DNA of 43,373 nt from Thiohalobacter sp. (GCA_026984515.1 JALSRZ010000124.1:1-43373); one strand, 5' to 3'. Shown: positions 24,863 through 34,522, counted from the stretch's first letter. Program-made: numbers and translations. The notes: generated by a model from the sequence alone, not told the origin.

Positions 24863-26935
24863 ATGTCACCCGATACCATGAGCAAATCTGTTCGCGCCGG
24901 ACTGGTGGCGCTGGCGATCCTGCTGGCGGCCGGTGCTTTCCTGATCGATGCCTATGTGCAGAAGGAGCGCCGACGGGACCTGGACGACTGGTCCATCCGC
25001 CTGGGGCTGGTCGCCGAAACCCGTGTCACGGCCATCGAAAGCTGGCTGGATGACCAGGTACAGGCACTGGATGAACTGGCCAACAACGCCTCGCTGCAGT
25101 TGTACCTGTGGCAGTTGACGCAACGGGAGCATACCGACAGCGACGCGGGCACCGAACCCGCCCAGCTCAGCTACCTGCGCAACCTGCTGCTGGCCAGCGC
25201 CACGCGCTACGGCTTTAGCGATACACGGCAGGCGCAGGAAATCCCCGCCAACCTGCCGCAGCACCTGGGCACCGGCCTGGCGTTGCTGGACGCGAAACAG
25301 CGCCTGGTGGTGGCGACCACCGGCATGCCGGAAACGGGCAATGCCTTCCAGGCGGCGATCGATGCCGCACTGAGCAGCGGTAAACCGGCGTTCAGTAAAC
25401 TGGTGCTGGATTCACACGAACGCGTGTTGCTGGGTATCGCGGTACCGGTGCCGGTGGTGCTCGGTGCACAGGAGCACCAGGCGTACGGGGGTGTCGTGTT
25501 CGGGGTCCACAATATGGCGCAGACCCTCTACCCCCTGTTGACCGGGGGCGTACCCATGACCGACAGCGATGAAACCCTGCTGGTACGGGAGGAAGACAAC
25601 CAGGTCGTCTACCTGTCGCCGACCCGCGGTGGCGGCACGCCGACTCGCAAGTCGCTGCCACTGGACCGCAGCGGGCTGGCTGCCGCCGCCGCGGTACAGC
25701 GGCCGGGTTCGTTCGGTGCATTCCATAATTACCAGGGCCGCGAGGTACTGGCGACCAGCCGCGCACTGCGTTCGGTGCCCTGGATACTGGTGCAGGAGGT
25801 CGATGCGGTGCAGGCGCTGCAGGAATCCAACCGGCACCGGCAATTCCTGGTCACGGCGTTCTCGCTGTTGCTGTTCTTTATCGCCGCCACCCTGGTGGCC
25901 GCCTGGCGTCACGGCAGCAGCGTACGCGCCATGCACAACGCCGCCGAGCTGCGCGACAAGACCATTGCCCTGCAGAAACAGACCGAGCTGTTGCACGCGG
26001 TAACCGATCATGTGGAAGCCTACGTGGTACTGCTGGACAAGCAGCAGAAGGTGCTGTTCGCCAACGCACGCCTGGCCGGGGTCACCGGCACACAGGAAGG
26101 CGAACTGACAGGCAACTCGCTGGCCGCGGTCATCGGCCCCGCCAATGCACAACCCCTGTCTGCATCGATCGAACAGTTACAGCAGGACGGTCATGCGCAG
26201 CACTGCACCCGCAGCATGAGTATCGGCGGCAGCGAACGCACCCTGCAATGTTCGCTGGTACCGGTCGCCCAGGTCGGCGAACGTGACAACGCCATTCTGC
26301 TGGTGATGCAGGACATCACCGAATTCCAGCGGGTGCAGCAACAACACACCCGGCTGCTGCGCAAGCTGGTTGGCGCCCTGATGCACGTCGTCGACCTGCA
26401 CGATCCGCATTCGGCCAACCATTCGTCGCGCATGGTCGAAGTGGCCAACGCCATCGGCCGCGAACTGAAACTCGGCGAAGAAGACCTGCGCACCCTCGAC
26501 CTGGCCGCCAGCCTGGCCAACCTGGGCAAGATTTTCGTGCCCCGGGAAATACTCACCAAGACGGAACCGCTTACCGAGGCGGAGCAGACACTGCTGCAGC
26601 GGCATGTGCGCTTCGGCACCGAACTGCTGGCCGACCTGGATTTCGAGGGGCCGGTGCTGGACACCATCGAACAGAAGCAGGAGCACCTCGACGGCAGCGG
26701 TTACCCGCACGGTCTGAGTGGCGACCAAATCCTGCTCACCGCCAGGATACTCGCGGTAAGCAACGCCTTCGTGGCGCTGGTCAGCCCGCGCGCCTACCGG
26801 GAAGCCGTCACCATCGAACAGGCGCTGGACCAGCTGCTGCAGGAAGCCGGCAGCAAGTACGACCGGCACGTGGTTGCGGCGCTGTTCCACATCGCGGAAA
26901 ACCGCAGCGACTGGTCGGAGTGGCAGGAAGACTGA
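24863..26935 (+). CDS. Membrane receptor with periplasmic sensor, PAS and degenerate HD-GYP domains
   Basis: 690 residues from the ATG at 24863 (a second ATG is at 24878). TM1 is about 11-30, a large periplasmic, probably double-CACHE, domain spans 31-325, and TM2 is about 327-347. A PAS domain (about 375-485) and an HD-GYP domain (about 505-680) follow. DGSGYPHGL (610-618) is intact, but the family's HDxGK is ANLGKI (552-557), the HHE before DGSGYP is QKQEHL, and DVFDAL is SNAFVAL. Most metal ligands of the c-di-GMP phosphodiesterase site are thus lost. It is probably a c-di-GMP sensor, not an enzyme. Its coupling to the LapG-like gene suggests it controls that protease through its periplasmic domain. 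Confidence 0.82.
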   Translation: MSPDTMSKSVRAGLVALAILLAAGAFLIDAYVQKERRRDLDDWSIRLGLVAETRVTAIESWLDDQVQALDELANNASLQLYLWQLTQREHTDSDAGTEPAQLSYLRNLLLASATRYGFSDTRQAQEIPANLPQHLGTGLALLDAKQRLVVATTGMPETGNAFQAAIDAALSSGKPAFSKLVLDSHERVLLGIAVPVPVVLGAQEHQAYGGVVFGVHNMAQTLYPLLTGGVPMTDSDETLLVREEDNQVVYLSPTRGGGTPTRKSLPLDRSGLAAAAAVQRPGSFGAFHNYQGREVLATSRALRSVPWILVQEVDAVQALQESNRHRQFLVTAFSLLLFFIAATLVAAWRHGSSVRAMHNAAELRDKTIALQKQTELLHAVTDHVEAYVVLLDKQQKVLFANARLAGVTGTQEGELTGNSLAAVIGPANAQPLSASIEQLQQDGHAQHCTRSMSIGGSERTLQCSLVPVAQVGERDNAILLVMQDITEFQRVQQQHTRLLRKLVGALMHVVDLHDPHSANHSSRMVEVANAIGRELKLGEEDLRTLDLAASLANLGKIFVPREILTKTEPLTEAEQTLLQRHVRFGTELLADLDFEGPVLDTIEQKQEHLDGSGYPHGLSGDQILLTARILAVSNAFVALVSPRAYREAVTIEQALDQLLQEAGSKYDRHVVAALFHIAENRSDWSEWQED

Positions 26936-26952
26936 ACCGGTTGATTTTTTCT

Positions 26953-28305
26953 TCAGACCAGCGCTGACAAGCGCTGCTGGATATCCCGGTGAATCTCTGT
27001 CAGCCGTGCCTTGTTCTCCCCCGGCAGGCTGTCCAGCGCAGCCACGCGTTCAGGGTAATCACGCGTCACTGCCAGCAGCTCGCCGGCAATATCCTGAACG
27101 TCGCTTTTCGTCAGGCTGAGGCTGGAGGCAAAGGTTGAACAGGCATTCAGCAGCGGGTCCTCATCGCCATCGTATTCACCGTAACCGCCGAAGGGCACCG
27201 CGCACAGCATGTTGTGCATGCTGTAGGCGCGCATCGGCGTGGGATCGTACACCGGCGAAAACCGCGCCTCCCCGGCTGCGCCCATGAATGACAGGTTTTC
27301 CAGGTGCAGGTCGCCGTTGCCACTCAGCAGCGCCAGCAGCACACGCTTGAACAGGTGCACGCGGGCGGCCTTCCTGTCACTGACCAGTTGCGGTTCCGCC
27401 AGGTCGATGACCCGCGCGATGCGGTCCAGTGAACCGTCGGTGTGGCGCACGATATCCCGCGCGCCCGCCGCCAGGATGGAGTACAGGCTTTCCAGCGGCA
27501 GCGGCATGCAATCGGCATCGCGGTCGAAGCGTTCGACCGCCAGCGCCGGCAAACCGCCTACCTCGGCGTGCCAGTAACGCGGTACGACAAAACCCGCGTC
27601 ACGGTGCAGGTCCAGCGCCATGGCTTCGAGTGCAGCCAGCCCCGGGTAGGCCTGGGTGCGCTCGATTTTCAGCACCACATCGATGCGGCGGGTGCACACC
27701 TTGTTGGGCAGACTGATGCGACCGTCCCAGCCGTCCTCCGGTATCGCCACCAGCAACTTGGGGATCGCACCCCCTACCGAGGGCGTGGGACCCAGGCTTT
27801 CCAGGATGAACCGCGCATCGGCGTCCAGCCAGGAAATCATGTCCTTGAGCGAAAAACCGAACTGGTCACCGATCGGCACCAGCGGGCCGCTGTCCGTGTT
27901 CGCGTACCAGTTCCCGGCACTCTCGTCGTCGGCAAAGACATCCACGTGCCCGATCCCGCCGTGGCCGGTATGTGCCAGCAGAGCCAGGTCTGCTTCGAAC
28001 GGGCTGGCCGGTTCAATACCTTTTTCACGCAGAAAGGCCAGCATGAGCTTGCGCTGGAAATTCTGTTCGTCGGCGGGCGGAATCAGGGCGCGGAAGCGGG
28101 GATGCAGGGAACCGCTCTGGTGATGGACAATCGTGCTGTCGCGAAACAGCTCGGGGGAATAGACCAGGCTGAGGCCGGGCAAACCGTATGAGGGATACTC
28201 GGGCGTGTAGGAAAAACGGGCATCGACATCGGTAACATACAGCGTCCCCATTTTCACCGCTTCACCACCGGTGCGGGTCCAGATGCTGAGCTGGGTATCC
28301 TGCAT
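26953..28305 (-). CDS. hipA: HipA-family Ser/Thr kinase toxin
   Basis: 450 residues. The phosphate loop is SVGGAIPKLLV (176-186), the ATP lysine K213 (VVLKIE), the catalytic aspartate D332 in GNGDLHLEN and the metal-binding aspartate D354 in PVYDPTP. HipA toxins phosphorylate tRNA synthetases or other targets and stop growth. The ATG shares one base with the hipB stop (TGATG), the usual toxin-antitoxin arrangement. Target specificity cannot be read from sequence. Confidence 0.9.
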   Translation of the reverse strand: MQDTQLSIWTRTGGEAVKMGTLYVTDVDARFSYTPEYPSYGLPGLSLVYSPELFRDSTIVHHQSGSLHPRFRALIPPADEQNFQRKLMLAFLREKGIEPASPFEADLALLAHTGHGGIGHVDVFADDESAGNWYANTDSGPLVPIGDQFGFSLKDMISWLDADARFILESLGPTPSVGGAIPKLLVAIPEDGWDGRISLPNKVCTRRIDVVLKIERTQAYPGLAALEAMALDLHRDAGFVVPRYWHAEVGGLPALAVERFDRDADCMPLPLESLYSILAAGARDIVRHTDGSLDRIARVIDLAEPQLVSDRKAARVHLFKRVLLALLSGNGDLHLENLSFMGAAGEARFSPVYDPTPMRAYSMHNMLCAVPFGGYGEYDGDEDPLLNACSTFASSLSLTKSDVQDIAGELLAVTRDYPERVAALDSLPGENKARLTEIHRDIQQRLSALV

Positions 28306-28568
28306 CAGAACAGTTCTCCGCGTGAGACTTTCTCGGTGTAGTCGCTGTCCGGGACCAGTGTCAGGCGCAGTCCCACCGCCGCGGCCAGCCTGGCCAGTGT
28401 TTCCAGGTCCGCACGCCCGGTGCGCTTGATACGCGAAATACTGGAATCCGGCAGCGACGCACGCCGGGCGAGTGTCGCCTGCGACCAGCCGCGCATCCTG
28501 GCCTGGTCGAGGATTTCCGCCATCAGGCTGGCAGCCGTGGAATGATTCGGTGCTATCGATATTGTCAT
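28305..28568 (-). CDS. hipB: HipB-family HTH antitoxin
   Basis: 87 residues from the ATG at 28568; a TTG three codons upstream is possible but less likely. The XRE-type helix-turn-helix (RGWSQATLARRASLPDSSIS) spans about 30-50. It should bind HipA and the palindromes at 28563-28652, repressing its own operon. The first of these palindromes overlaps the start codon. Confidence 0.9.
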   Translation of the reverse strand: MTISIAPNHSTAASLMAEILDQARMRGWSQATLARRASLPDSSISRIKRTGRADLETLARLAAAVGLRLTLVPDSDYTEKVSRGELF

Positions 28569-28652
28569 ATACGACAAGTATAGCCTATTTTCAGGGTTGT
28601 CGTATATGCTAAATTATAGCTGAATATGGGTATTATTTATCGTATACGATAA
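28563..28652. promoter_or_regulatory. Three-site HipB operator with promoter elements
   Basis: TTATCGTATACGATAA (28637-28652) is a perfect 16-bp palindrome. TTGTCGTATATGCT at 28597-28610 and its inverse GTCATATACGACAA at about 28564-28577 share the core TCGTATA. A TATAAT on the minus strand lies between the outer and middle sites (around 28613-28618), so bound HipB would block transcription. Confidence 0.8.
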
Positions 28653-28724
28653 TTTTCAGACAATCTTTTGCTTCAGGGCCACCTCTTTATTACCGACGGC
28701 CTCGGCAGTGTCGTGGTCAGACGG

Positions 28725-28762
28725 GACGTCGGGTTACGCCCTTCGGGCTACCCCAGACCGCT
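28725..28762. repeat. Stem-loop intergenic repeat downstream of pssA
   Basis: GGGTTACGCCC is followed by TTC and GGGCTACCCC, forming a stable stem with TTCG-type loop just beyond the pssA stop. This kind of GGGTTACGCCCTTCGGGCTA unit recurs in many proteobacterial genomes. It lacks a T-run on either strand. Bases 28653-28770 hold no gene. Confidence 0.5.
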
Positions 28763-28770
28763 TGCTACGG

Positions 28771-29541
28771 CTATTTCTGTAGTTTTCGCTGGCGGCGGCG
28801 TTGCCGGATCTGGCGCAGGGTCAGGACAGGCCCCGATATCGCGTAGATCAGGAAGCCGACGAAGAGCACACCGGGCGGGTGACTGGAAATCACCACGAAC
28901 ACTACCACGGTCATGATCAGCGCGACAAACGGCACCCGGTTCTTGAAATCGACTTCCTTGAAACTGTAGTACCGGACATTACTGACCATCAGCGCACCCA
29001 GGGATGCGGCCAGGAAGGCACCCACCATCCACAGATCGCCGCCATCCAGCCCGTTGTCCTCACTGAACCAGACCAGCCCGGCCAGCACACCTGCCGCGGA
29101 CGGGCTGGGCAGCCCCTGGAAGTAGCGCTTGTCGGCGCTGGCGACCTGGGTATTGAAGCGCGCCAGCCGCAAGGCGGCGCCCGCGGTGTAGACAAAGGCT
29201 GCCAGCCAGCCCAGCTTGGACCACAGCCAACCCTGCTCCAGCATGCTGCGCAGCGCCCATTCGAACACCACCAGTGCCGGCGCCAGACCGAAGCACACCA
29301 TGTCGGACAGGCTGTCGTACTGCACGCCGAATTCGCTGCTGGTATTGGTCAGGCGAGCCACCCGTCCGTCGATGCCGTCCATGATCATGGCGACAAAAAT
29401 AGCAATGGCGGCCGCTTCAAACTTGCCGCTCATGGCAGAGACAATAGCGTAGAAACCCGCGAACAGACCCGCCGTGGTAAACAGGTTGGGAAGCAGGTAG
29501 ATCCCCCTGCGGCGCCGGACCGGTGTCTTGTCCTCGTCCAT
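28771..29541 (-). CDS. pssA: CDP-diacylglycerol--serine O-phosphatidyltransferase
   Basis: 256 residues from the ATG at 29541, one base after the psd stop. The CDP-alcohol phosphotransferase motif is visible as DGIDGRVARLTNTSSEFGVQ followed by DSLSD. About eight hydrophobic helices place it in the inner membrane. It makes phosphatidylserine, the substrate for Psd. An upstream in-frame start would overlap psd by 228 bases and encode unrelated residues, so it is rejected. Confidence 0.95.
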   Translation of the reverse strand: MDEDKTPVRRRRGIYLLPNLFTTAGLFAGFYAIVSAMSGKFEAAAIAIFVAMIMDGIDGRVARLTNTSSEFGVQYDSLSDMVCFGLAPALVVFEWALRSMLEQGWLWSKLGWLAAFVYTAGAALRLARFNTQVASADKRYFQGLPSPSAAGVLAGLVWFSEDNGLDGGDLWMVGAFLAASLGALMVSNVRYYSFKEVDFKNRVPFVALIMTVVVFVVISSHPPGVLFVGFLIYAISGPVLTLRQIRQRRRQRKLQK

Positions 29542-29542
29542 C

Positions 29543-30160
29543 CTACTTGTGCACCAGCGTGGCGATGACATCCGAGCCGGCCTTGACATGCGAGCCGCTG
29601 GCCACTTCCACACGACTATTGGCAGGCAGGTACACATCGACGCGGCCACCCATCTGGATGTAGCCACAGCGCTGTCCCTGACCGACACGCTCGCCGATGC
29701 GCACGTAACAGTGTGGCAGGTTGTGCAGCGGTCCACGGTGCATGACCACCACCAGGTCATCATCCTCATCGGTCTTCAACCACACGCCGTGCGGCTGGTT
29801 GATGCCATCACCGACGTGCTTCGGCTCCAGGATCTTGCCTTCCACCGGACTGCGCGTGCTGTAGACATCCACGTGCCCCATTTGCACCATCAGCAGGACG
29901 GCCTCGCGATCGAGGTACGGGTCGTGCACTTCTTCTACCGCCGTCACGATGCCGTCGGCAGGACTGACCACGGCCAACGGCCGCGAGGGGATTTCACGTT
30001 CGGGGTCGCGATACAGGTAAACCAGCAGCATGCAACCCAGCCAGAACGGCAACGACCAGGCCCAGCCGAGGGAACGTGCGACCAGTATACCCAGCCCGGC
30101 ACTGACCATGAACGGCAGCCAGCCGGTACGGGAGAAATAGGGATAACGGCCGCTAGCCAT
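29543..30160 (-). CDS. psd: Phosphatidylserine decarboxylase homologue lacking the pyruvoyl-forming serine
   Basis: 205 residues of the short proenzyme type: N-terminal membrane segments (about 15-50), then the conserved core (VSPADGIVTAVEEV, GHVDVYSTRSPVEG, QPHGVWLKTDED). In active members the chain cleaves itself at a Gly-Ser, usually in an FGSRVD-like context, and the serine becomes the pyruvoyl cofactor. Here the aligned stretch is MGGRVDVYLP, with G172 in place of serine. By family rules it could not form pyruvoyl. The rest is well preserved, so it is either catalytically dead, processed differently, or misaligned by me. It starts right after a strong terminator with no clear ribosome site and precedes pssA. 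Confidence 0.8.
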   Translation of the reverse strand: MASGRYPYFSRTGWLPFMVSAGLGILVARSLGWAWSLPFWLGCMLLVYLYRDPEREIPSRPLAVVSPADGIVTAVEEVHDPYLDREAVLLMVQMGHVDVYSTRSPVEGKILEPKHVGDGINQPHGVWLKTDEDDDLVVVMHRGPLHNLPHCYVRIGERVGQGQRCGYIQMGGRVDVYLPANSRVEVASGSHVKAGSDVIATLVHK

Positions 30161-30161
30161 A

Positions 30162-30189
30162 GTAAAAACGGGGCTGCCGCTGCAGCCCC
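30162..30189 (-). terminator. Terminator of the ilvBNC operon
   Basis: GGGGCTGC and GCAGCCCC form a perfect 8-bp stem with a 4-base loop, then the minus strand reads GTTTTTAC. It lies a few bases after the ilvC stop and directly ahead of psd, so psd-pssA expression needs readthrough or an internal promoter. Confidence 0.9.
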
Positions 30190-30195
30190 TTTTCG

Positions 30196-31230
<1,035 letters not shown>

Positions 31231-31252
31231 TTAACTGAAATTCAAACTCGTG

Positions 31253-31744
31253 CTACAGGTGCAAGGCGCGCTCGCCCCGTGCAATCCCGGTCACCCCGGA
31301 GCGCACCACCTCGATGATGTCTGTCCGGGTGATCGCTCCAACAAACGCGTCCAGCTTTTCGCTGGTACCCGTCACTTCAATGGTATAGATCGTATCGCTC
31401 ACGTCGATGATACGACCGCGGAAGATATCCGCCAGGCGCTTCACTTCTTCGCGCGCCGGACCGGCCGCGCGTACCTTGATCAACATCATTTCGCGCTCGA
31501 TATGCGGCCCTTCGTGCATATCCATGAGCTTGACCACGTCGATCAGCTTGTTGAGCTGCTTGGTGATCTGCTCGATCACCTCGTCGGTGCCGCGCGTCAC
31601 CAGCGTCATGCGCGACAGGGACTCGTCTTCTGTCGCGGCAACCGTGAGCGATTCGATATTGTAGCCACGCGCCGAGAACAGCCCCGCCACCCGCGACAAC
31701 GCACCCGCCTCGTTTTCCATCAGGATTGAAATGATATGCCGCAT
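31253..31744 (-). CDS. ilvN: Acetolactate synthase small (regulatory) subunit
   Basis: 163 residues with the N-terminal ACT domain (SILMENEAGALSRVAGLF, ARGYNIESL) that binds branched-chain amino acids for feedback inhibition, and the usual C-terminal domain. The gene follows ilvB two bases after its stop. Confidence 0.96.
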   Translation of the reverse strand: MRHIISILMENEAGALSRVAGLFSARGYNIESLTVAATEDESLSRMTLVTRGTDEVIEQITKQLNKLIDVVKLMDMHEGPHIEREMMLIKVRAAGPAREEVKRLADIFRGRIIDVSDTIYTIEVTGTSEKLDAFVGAITRTDIIEVVRSGVTGIARGERALHL

Positions 31745-31746
31745 GA

Positions 31747-33441
31747 CTACACCAGGATCATTTCATTCTGACCGGCGCCCGCGGGAATCATCGGGTAGAC
31801 GTTCTCGCTCTTGTCGGTCAGGAAATCCATAAATACCAGCCGGTCCTTCATTTTGAAGGCTTCCTTCAGTGCCGGTTCCACATCCCCGGGCTTGGTGATC
31901 TGCATACCCACGTGCCCGTAACTCTCGGCCAGCCTGACGAAATCGGGCAGCGACTCCATGTAGGACATGGCATAGCGGCCGTCATAGAAAAACTGCTGCC
32001 ACTGGCGCACCATGCCGAGGTAGCCGTTGTTCAGGTTGATGATCTTCAGCGGCAGACCGTACTGCCGGCAGGTCGACAGTTCCTGGATACACATCTGGAT
32101 ACTGCCTTCACCGGTGATACAGGCGACCGTTTCCTTCGGGTGCGCAAACTGCACACCCATCGCCGCGGGCAGACCGAAGCCCATGGTTCCGAGGCCACCG
32201 GAATTGATCCAGCGGTTGGGCTTGTCGAACTTGTAGAACTGTGCCGCCCACATCTGGTGCTGACCCACATCCGAGGTCACGAAGGCCTTGCCTTTGGTCA
32301 CTTCATACAGTTTTTCCAGAACAAACTGCGGCTTGATCAGGTCGCTGTCGTGGTCATACTTCAGGCAGTCCATGTCACGCCATTCCTCGATCTGTTTCCA
32401 CCAGGCTTTCTGCGCGTCCGCGTCCGGTTTCTTTTTGCTCTCTTTCAGCACCTTCAGCATTTCCTTCAGCACCTGGTCGACGGGACCGACGATCGGCACA
32501 TCCACCTTGACGTTCTTGGAGATACTGGCCGGATCGATATCGACATGGATCACCGTCGCGGTCGGACAGAACTTGTCGACGTTGCCGGTCACGCGGTCGT
32601 CAAATCGCGCACCGATCGCAACCAGCACGTCACAGTTGTGCATACCCATGTTGGCTTCATAGGTCCCGTGCATACCCAGCATACCCAGGTTCTGCCGGTG
32701 CGTGGCCGGGAATGCACCCAGCCCCATCAGCGTATTGGTAATGGGGTAGCCCAGCAGTTTGGTCATCTCGGTCAACTGGCTGCTGGCATTGGCCAGGATC
32801 ACGCCGCCACCGGTGTACAGCATGGGGCGTTTGGCGGACAACATCAGCTCGACCGCCTTTTTGATCTGGCGCGGGTGCCCTTTGGTCACCGGGTTATAGG
32901 AGCGCATGCTGATCCGTCTGGGGTAATGGAACTCGGCCCGGGCCGTAGCGACATCCTTGGGAATGTCCACCACCACCGGGCCCGGTCGCCCGGTCATGGC
33001 CACATAGAACGCCTTGCGGATGGTCACCGCCAGGTCGTTCACGTCCTTCACCAGGAAATTATGCTTTACGCAGGGGCGCGTAATCCCCACGCTGTCCACC
33101 TCCTGGAAAGCGTCGTTACCGATCAGCGCCGTCGGCACCTGGCCGGTGAACACCACCAGCGGGATGGAATCCATGTACGCAGTGGCAATACCGGTCACCG
33201 CGTTGGTCGCGCCCGGTCCCGAGGTCACCAGCACCACCCCGGGCCGACCGGTGGAACGGGCGTAGCCGTCAGCGGCATGGGTCGCAGCCTGTTCGTGGCG
33301 CACCAGCACGTGCTGCAGTTCGTCCTGCTGGAACAGCGCATCGTAAATGGGCAATACCGCCCCGCCCGGGTAACCGAACACGCGTTCGATTCCCTGTTCC
33401 ACAAGGCTGCGTACAAAAATCTCAGCGCCAGTCAGCTCCAC
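31747..33441 (-). CDS. ilvB: Acetolactate synthase large subunit
   Basis: The start is taken as the GTG at 33441, preceded by GGGAG at the right distance and giving [13 protein letters not shown]; the upstream in-frame ATG at 33504 lies in terminator-like sequence. The product has 564 residues. [15 protein letters not shown] and the catalytic glutamate in [16 protein letters not shown] are visible, as is the thiamine-diphosphate motif from GEGSIQM to [12 protein letters not shown]. It makes acetolactate and acetohydroxybutyrate from pyruvate. Confidence 0.96.
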   Translation of the reverse strand: MELTGAEIFVRSLVEQGIERVFGYPGGAVLPIYDALFQQDELQHVLVRHEQAATHAADGYARSTGRPGVVLVTSGPGATNAVTGIATAYMDSIPLVVFTGQVPTALIGNDAFQEVDSVGITRPCVKHNFLVKDVNDLAVTIRKAFYVAMTGRPGPVVVDIPKDVATARAEFHYPRRISMRSYNPVTKGHPRQIKKAVELMLSAKRPMLYTGGGVILANASSQLTEMTKLLGYPITNTLMGLGAFPATHRQNLGMLGMHGTYEANMGMHNCDVLVAIGARFDDRVTGNVDKFCPTATVIHVDIDPASISKNVKVDVPIVGPVDQVLKEMLKVLKESKKKPDADAQKAWWKQIEEWRDMDCLKYDHDSDLIKPQFVLEKLYEVTKGKAFVTSDVGQHQMWAAQFYKFDKPNRWINSGGLGTMGFGLPAAMGVQFAHPKETVACITGEGSIQMCIQELSTCRQYGLPLKIINLNNGYLGMVRQWQQFFYDGRYAMSYMESLPDFVRLAESYGHVGMQITKPGDVEPALKEAFKMKDRLVFMDFLTDKSENVYPMIPAGAGQNEMILV

Positions 33442-33481
33442 CTGTTTAGTCTCCCGGGTGCCGGCAAAATCAAAAAACCAG

Positions 33482-33502
33482 AAAAAAGCCCGTATATCGG
33501 GC
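33482..33502 (-). terminator. Attenuator-like terminator ahead of ilvB
   Basis: On the minus strand GCCCG-ATATA-CGGGC is followed by six Ts, about 40 bases before the ilvB GTG. A second small hairpin (TGCGC-TTT-GCGCA) sits just upstream. Two mini-ORFs precede it: one of 17 codons ending HAGIPV (ATG at 33660), and one of 34 codons containing PIGYWILLPNSGNI (ATG at 33626). Control of ilvBNC by attenuation is plausible, but no leader is clearly right. Confidence 0.5.
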
Positions 33503-33697
33503 ACATGCGCAAAGCGCAGATTCAGAACTGGCTAATATTGCCACTGTTGGGGAGCAGAATCCAGTATCCAATAGGTGATGTCTTACCCGGCGTGCGACCT
33601 CCTCCTTCAGACCGGGATACCGGCATGCGACGCCTGCACTTGTCGAACCAGACAAGGCATGGTAAGTAACTGATATCCTGATAACAGTAAAGGACCC

Positions 33698-34141
33698 ATG
33701 ATGCGCCCGACGATCCCACTACTGGCACTCCTCGCGACCCTGGCGCTGCCCGCCGGCGCCGCCATGTATAAATGGAACGATGCCAACGGCAAGACCCAGT
33801 ACGGGCAGTTCCCGCCCGCCGGGGTCAATGCCACGCAGATCCGCTCCCCACAGCAACCGGAATCGGCACCCTCCCGCAAACCGCTGGACCAGCAGATGAA
33901 GGAACTGAACAGCCAGCTGGAGGAACGGAAAACCGCCGAGGCGGAGGCGGCCGCCAAAAAGCAGAATGCGGAAATCCGCAAGCAGAACTGCGCCACGGCC
34001 CGCAAGAACCTCACCCAGCTTGGCTATGGCGGCAACCGGCTGGCACAGATGCCGGACGGCAGCTACCAGCGGCTCGACGAGGCCGCGAAACAGAAGATGA
34101 TCAAAAAGAACGAGGACGCGATCAGGGAATTCTGCGATTGA
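33698..34141 (+). CDS. Exported DUF4124-type protein
   Basis: 147 residues with a Sec signal (about 1-21, LPAGA) followed at once by MYKWNDANGKTQYGQFPP, the short DUF4124 motif found at the mature N-terminus of many proteobacterial exported proteins. A basic, glutamine-rich, probably helical region follows (QQMKELNSQLEERKTAEAEA). AAAGGA lies upstream of the ATG. The role is unknown. Confidence 0.85.
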   Translation: MMRPTIPLLALLATLALPAGAAMYKWNDANGKTQYGQFPPAGVNATQIRSPQQPESAPSRKPLDQQMKELNSQLEERKTAEAEAAAKKQNAEIRKQNCATARKNLTQLGYGGNRLAQMPDGSYQRLDEAAKQKMIKKNEDAIREFCD

Positions 34142-34177
34142 GGAGATTCTGAATTTAGCGTTATTGCGAGGAACGTC

Positions 34178-34522
34178 ATGCCACTGTTAAAGATACAAAC
34201 CAGCCAGCCTGTTGCAACCGGTACACAAGGCGCACTGCTCAGCAAGGCCTCACAGGCCGTCGCCGACATGCTCGGCAAGCCGGAGCGTTACGTCATGGTG
34301 AGCCTGGAACACAACCCTGACATGCTGTTCGGCGGCAGCGATGAACCGCTCGCCTACCTGGAAATGAAAAGCATCGGCCTGCCAGAGGCGAACACCGCGG
34401 AGTATTCCCGCCGACTGGCGGACCTGCTGAACGATGAACTCGGCCTGCCGGCCGACCGCGTATATATCGAGTTCGCCGACGCGCCGCGCGCCCTGTGGGG
34501 CTGGAATGGCGGGACTTTCTGA
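34178..34522 (+). CDS. MIF-superfamily tautomerase-like protein
   Basis: 114 residues. The N-terminal proline (P2 after Met removal) is the catalytic base of this superfamily. ERYVMVSLEHNPDMLFGGS and the C-terminal WGWNGGTF match macrophage-migration-inhibitory-factor-like bacterial proteins. The physiological substrate is unknown. It lies between the DUF4124 gene and proS. Confidence 0.85.
   Translation: MPLLKIQTSQPVATGTQGALLSKASQAVADMLGKPERYVMVSLEHNPDMLFGGSDEPLAYLEMKSIGLPEANTAEYSRRLADLLNDELGLPADRVYIEFADAPRALWGWNGGTF

Noticed and set aside
28771-29769. Longer pssA with a 76-residue N-terminal extension
   Set aside because: The extension overlaps psd in another frame and looks like shadow sequence; the ATG at 29541, one base after the psd stop, is the natural start.
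31912-33669. Plus-strand open frame of 585 codons opposite ilvB
   Set aside because: Histidine-rich composition is typical of antisense frames; ilvB on the minus strand is unambiguous.
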